Source: Paramecium sonneborni (taxonomy: Eukaryota; Ciliophora; Oligohymenophorea; Peniculida; Parameciidae). From it: a DNA stretch of 64,000 nt. Position numbers and translations under genes: made by a program. The notes under the pieces are model-generated. The model was given only the letters and a program-made list of their open reading frames with translations. It was not told the DNA's origin and did not search any database. Shown one piece after another: positions 60,601 through 64,000 of this stretch. Location of the stretch: NCBI GenBank assembly GCA_905182985.1, contig CAJJDN010000006.1, forward strand, positions 769,169 through 833,168, read 5' to 3'. How positions within the stretch are numbered: the first letter of the stretch is position 1; every line of letters begins with the position of its first letter.

Positions 60601-62597
60601 AAACATTACAACAAGCTTTATTAAGATTAGTAATTTAAGAAAATTTATCAACAGTTGTTGCTATTACTATTGTTGGTAAAGCTTCTAATCCTATGTCTTC
60701 TGCATTTATAAATGTTGTTGTTGCTTTATTTCTATTTAAACCTACTTATTATTAGAGCATTCTAGATTTTTCAAGTAATTCTTCTCCTTATTCTTTATCT
60801 TATAAAACTTCTATCTGAAACTTACCATATAATCTTAATGCTTTTGCTAAATTTGTGCTTTATTTTTACATTTTCTTCCATAAATCCTCTATCTATACGA
60901 TTGAGTTATTTATTTTTTATCCAAGTTCATTTAATTTACTTAAATCAGGAAAATCTTCTTATAATAATGACCAAAAGTCCATATGAAGTAATGAAGATCT
61001 TTCAATATATCTTTATAATGTCTTATAATTATTTTAGAATTATAATTCATTACCTAAATCGAAATTTCCGTATCCATCACCAGAATTTAATTCTTCTTCT
61101 ATTATTTTTTTAAATCTGAAAATAATAAATTCTTCATCAAATTTAGGAAACATTTATTCAATAGCTTAAAGTTCAATTAAAGCATTTTATTTTTATTTCA
61201 TTTTTTCATACATATATATAGCAAATTTTAACCTTAATTTAATAAAACTCTAAAATCTTTTTGTTTAATTTAAATACATTTGATATAATACAATAGATAA
61301 ATCCACATCTCTCTCTTATAAATTACTGTCATTAAGTCCTATTTTATTTCTTCTATAATTAGGTAATCCTTTCAATTTTAAATGACAATCATCTCTAATA
61401 CAAGTTATTTTATGATGATCTAAAAATCCATCAATCACTAATCCTGATGTTTAATCATTTAGACTTTCATATTATAATTACTATAGAAAATTTGTCATTT
61501 TATAAATTTGTTCAGGTTATTAGCAAGTAGCTAAATTAGTCATTAAAATTTCATATTATTCATTTTATGGACGAATTAGAGTTATTATTATTAAAGGCAA
61601 TCCTCCCATCCAAGAAAATATAACTCCAAAAAATAATACTCCTTCTAAATATTTTGCAAAACATAGCATAGAAACACCCCATAAATGAAATGTTACTAAC
61701 ATTGAATATGATTTCTAAATTATATGATTATTATATGGTTTTTCAACATGAAACCACCAAAATACAAGAAAACTACCAATTAACATTATTAAAATATGAA
61801 CATATTCATATACTTTATCATTCATAAAAGTGTAGCATATTACCATAACTAATTCATATAACAACAAAAATGTTGTTGATCTACTTTATTTTTTTGAATT
61901 CAATTTTTATGGTAAATAGTTTACTTCATAATATATCATTGAAAATAATAATGTGGTAAAACTAAAAATTATCAAAGCTATGATAGCAACAATTCCATGT
62001 ACTATGTGTACATTTTCCCAGCAATAAATATCAAACAAAAAATGCTAAAATTAACCTTTCCCATTATCATAACAAGCTATCATTGCTAAAAAAACATCAA
62101 CAAAAGGTAGAAATAATATTGACAGAAAAAATTCGATCAACGTTTTAAGAATTGCCATTGCCCATGTAAAACTTTGGTTTTATTTATTTGAATAAAAACC
62201 AATTACAAAAATAAGCATGAGTGTTATCAAAAATAATGATAAACAAACATACATTATTACTACAAAATACGAAAAACTTTCTAAATCAAAATATGGTGTA
62301 ATCATAAAGTAGCTAAAATAAGTTATATCAATACTTGAAAAAAGTGTGCAATGGTTAAGACACTGATGTAACTTACCAAATTTTCCAGATTTATCGATTA
62401 AAAAGTATAGCATTCAATTACATATATTATATGAGTCTCATCAGTAGCTAAAAAAAAACAGATTGAGATTCAATTTTTAACATCTGTGTTACTATCTTAA
62501 AGATTAATTATTTCATTTCCAATATTATTTTATCAACGAATGATCCTTCGTTGTCTAATTAAGTTTAAGGATTATTGTAATTTGATTTTGATTCCAT
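57622..62597 (-). CDS. Giant TmcB-like multi-TM protein with PAS domain, about 1600 aa
   Basis: A large family in ciliates and Dictyostelium. The N-terminal third has about eight membrane spans (VIMYVCLSLFLITLMLIFVI, IVAIIALIIFSFTTLLFSMI, ILIMLIGSFLVFWWFHVEK, GVLFFGVIFSWMGGLPLIII). Then a cytosolic helical region. A PAS domain lies near 60.5-60.7 kb (SQITNLNKACCNVLAYNKSE then VTQIMPNIFSRFHDRYIEKF). Further spans near 59.4 and 58.5 kb lead to a C-terminus FVFWLPLTIKLIRDIQKTR, ending at 57622. Introns in this long gene were not all resolved. The start at 62597 (MESKSNYNNPQTQLDNEGSF) is provisional because frame joins near 62.4-62.5 kb are unclear. A sensory or channel role is inferred from PAS plus TMs. 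Confidence 0.75.
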
Positions 62598-63422
62598 TAC
62601 TAGTAAAATTTATAAAATATTAATACAATTTATTTAAAAAGAAAGAATCTAATTCATTTAATCTTGTGTAATTGATTTAAATTTTTACACTCAGTAATAA
62701 ATAGTAATAAATGAATTGGTAAACATAAATTATAATATATAAGTAAATCACTTAATTAAAAATTTTTTACTCTTTTCAATATTTCTGCAATATTCAGGAT
62801 TAGTGCATTTGAAAAAGTGTAGTTAAAATTATATTGATCTTTGGCAAACATTAGCTAAATTGATGATTATTTTAAAATTCTGATTGAATTTTCATTACTT
62901 TAATAATTTTAATTTCTTAATATCTTAAACTTTCTCCAAAGAACTTTTTTTTTAGTTATTATATCTTAATTTTAATAAATATAATCAATTCTGCAATATC
63001 TTCTTTGATGTAAATTGCGAATTCGTTTAATTTATTTCCATACTAAATATACTATTTTTTTTTTAATTTTTGGTTTGCTAGAATTAAGTATTTCTAAAGG
63101 TACTTTATAAAAGAGTATAAAGTATTAATCCTTATTTTTCATGTTTTCCTTAATTTAATTGAAGCTTTTATTATTATTAAAACCATTTTTTATTTAGAGT
63201 TTTTTTAGAATTTACCTTATTAAATTATTATTAAATTATATCTATATAAAATTTTTTGATTGATTTTTTCTTAAGAAGGCCTGTTTACATAATATAAATT
63301 GCTTTTATGGATTGAATCGTCATAATTTAAAACCACAGGTAAGATTAGATTGTGAATATTTGGATGATTTTTGGTTTTCATTAAAGTGATTAAAATTTTA
63401 TTATATCAAAGATTAATTAAAA
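62598..63422. other. 825-bp region with uncertain minus-strand ORFs
   Basis: Two overlapping minus frames are free of TGA: about 63140 to 62660 (MKNKDQYFILFYKVPLEILN ... NYTFSNALILNIAEILKRVK) and about 63310 to 63000 (MTIQSIKAIYIMQTGLLKKK ...). Both contain lysine-rich, faintly protein-like stretches. They overlap in different frames, so at most one is real, and chance openness is high when TGA is the only stop. A small basic protein gene is possible here. Confidence 0.3.
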
Positions 63423-64000
63423 TCATTAAAGCAGTTCATATAAAATATTTTAAGCATCAATTACTGTTTATTTGGCTTCACTCATACCATTTAAAACATC
63501 AAATGATAAAAATCCATGTGGCATTGACTAATATTCAATCAATCTTGCATCTTTGTTTAATTTAATTAATCTTTATAAAAGTCTAAAGCTTTCATCATGT
63601 AAAGGATCATAAGTTCCAACTTAAATTCTAGTTTTAGGAAATCTTTTCAAAATATCATCATGAGCTTTTGATGGTGATAACATAGGATCTAAGATAGCAT
63701 TGAATTCTTTTTTAATGTATGAATTTAAACATAACTTTAAAACTGTATGATGCAGCACTTTATAGAAAATAAATTCATACAAGAATCATCTAATGATACT
63801 AAAAAACTTGGAGTAAATTGTTTTATGTCTAAAGATAATGCTGGATATGCTAGTAATATACCATCTGGAATTCTAACCCCTGCTTTAATAGCTTAAATAG
63901 TTAAAGCAGCAACAAGATTACCTCCTGCACTATCTCCAACTAATACTACTTTATTTGGTACTATATTATAATATTTTTCAATGAATGTTAGTATAAACAT
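63423..64000 (-). CDS. Hormone-sensitive-lipase-like alpha/beta hydrolase, 5' end missing
   Basis: An esterase/lipase of the HSL class. The window holds the last 184 codons or so; the N-terminal part with the HGG oxyanion motif lies beyond the right edge. A 23-nt intron (63758-63780) is needed. Visible landmarks are NKVVLVGDSAGGNLVAAL (nucleophilic Ser), AYPALSLDIKQFTPSFLVSL, LDPMLSPSKAHDD, VGTYDPLHDESFRLLQRLIK (Asp) and SMPHGFLSFDVL (His), so the full catalytic triad is present. The GDSAGGN form and LSPSKAHD favour HSL/AADAC relatives. Substrate unknown; neutral lipid esters are the family norm. Confidence 0.88.

Overview
This window is macronuclear-type nuclear DNA of a ciliate, almost certainly a Paramecium. 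Four things show it. The DNA is extremely A+T rich. Recognisable proteins read through only if TAA and TAG are glutamine and TGA is the sole stop. Genes are packed 4 to 600 bp apart on both strands. Coding regions are cut by micro-introns of about 21-32 nt with GTA...TAG or similar ends. A standard-code ORF caller therefore sees only fragments, and every gene model here was built by hand in the ciliate code. For most multi-exon genes I checked that total length minus introns is a multiple of three and that a known domain is restored across each junction.

Layout. 1-6.4 kb (minus): a HECT ubiquitin ligase cut by the left edge, then two tandem paralogues of an unknown 640-655 aa family. 6.9-9.6 kb (plus): a small hypothetical, a broken secreted-protein gene and an unknown 462 aa protein. 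9.7-15.2 kb (minus): a FAF2-like UBA/UAS/UBX protein, a coiled-coil protein beside a 565-N gap, a single-finger C2H2 protein and RCL1. 15.4-18.0 kb (plus): a kelch protein and a polytopic membrane protein. 18.1-21.0 kb (minus): EB1, BUD13 and a retinol-dehydrogenase-like SDR. 21.1-23.4 kb (plus): a CRAL-TRIO protein with a long Q/N/P-rich tail, abutting a CNNM/CBS protein on minus (23.4-24.6 kb). 24.7-32 kb (plus): a possibly acylated small protein, a second C2H2 protein, a hypothetical, SF-assemblin and a PWWP protein. 32.5-33.9 kb (minus): a small unknown and a chromo-shadow protein. 34.2-41.9 kb (plus): V-ATPase subunit a, a LITAF-like protein, a lysine-rich protein, a ubiquitin-like protein with a 24-glutamine tract, and TAF7. 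41.9-44.9 kb (minus): 2-oxoglutarate dehydrogenase E1. 46.0-57.6 kb (plus): a tiny histone-H1-like protein, a decayed SAPS-like gene, a kinesin, COX17, an unknown mitochondrial-looking protein, WDR61/SKI8, a PH plus permuted-papain protein, the DIM1 rRNA dimethylase and a hypothetical. 57.6-62.6 kb (minus): a giant TmcB-like PAS/multi-TM protein. 63.4-64 kb (minus): a hormone-sensitive-lipase-like esterase cut by the right edge.

Four places carry long direct copies separated only by N (537 bp around a 565-N run; 1205, 1160 and 1247 bp around single Ns). They look like unmerged contig overlaps. The second copies of PWWP, LITAF, the V-ATPase 3' end and parts of two other genes are therefore probably not real extra genes. 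Apart from the N-interrupted segments the window is ordinary, housekeeping-rich ciliate DNA: ubiquitin handling, splicing, rRNA processing, transcription, microtubules, mitochondria and membrane transport. I found no convincing new multi-gene system. The most unusual signals are the assembly pattern, stop-free 3n introns, the TGA/ATG overlap of two genes near 39.01 kb, a glutamine tract built mostly of reassigned stop codons, and a shared single-zinc-finger signature in two otherwise different genes. No tRNA, rRNA, CRISPR array, transposon or telomere repeat was recognised.
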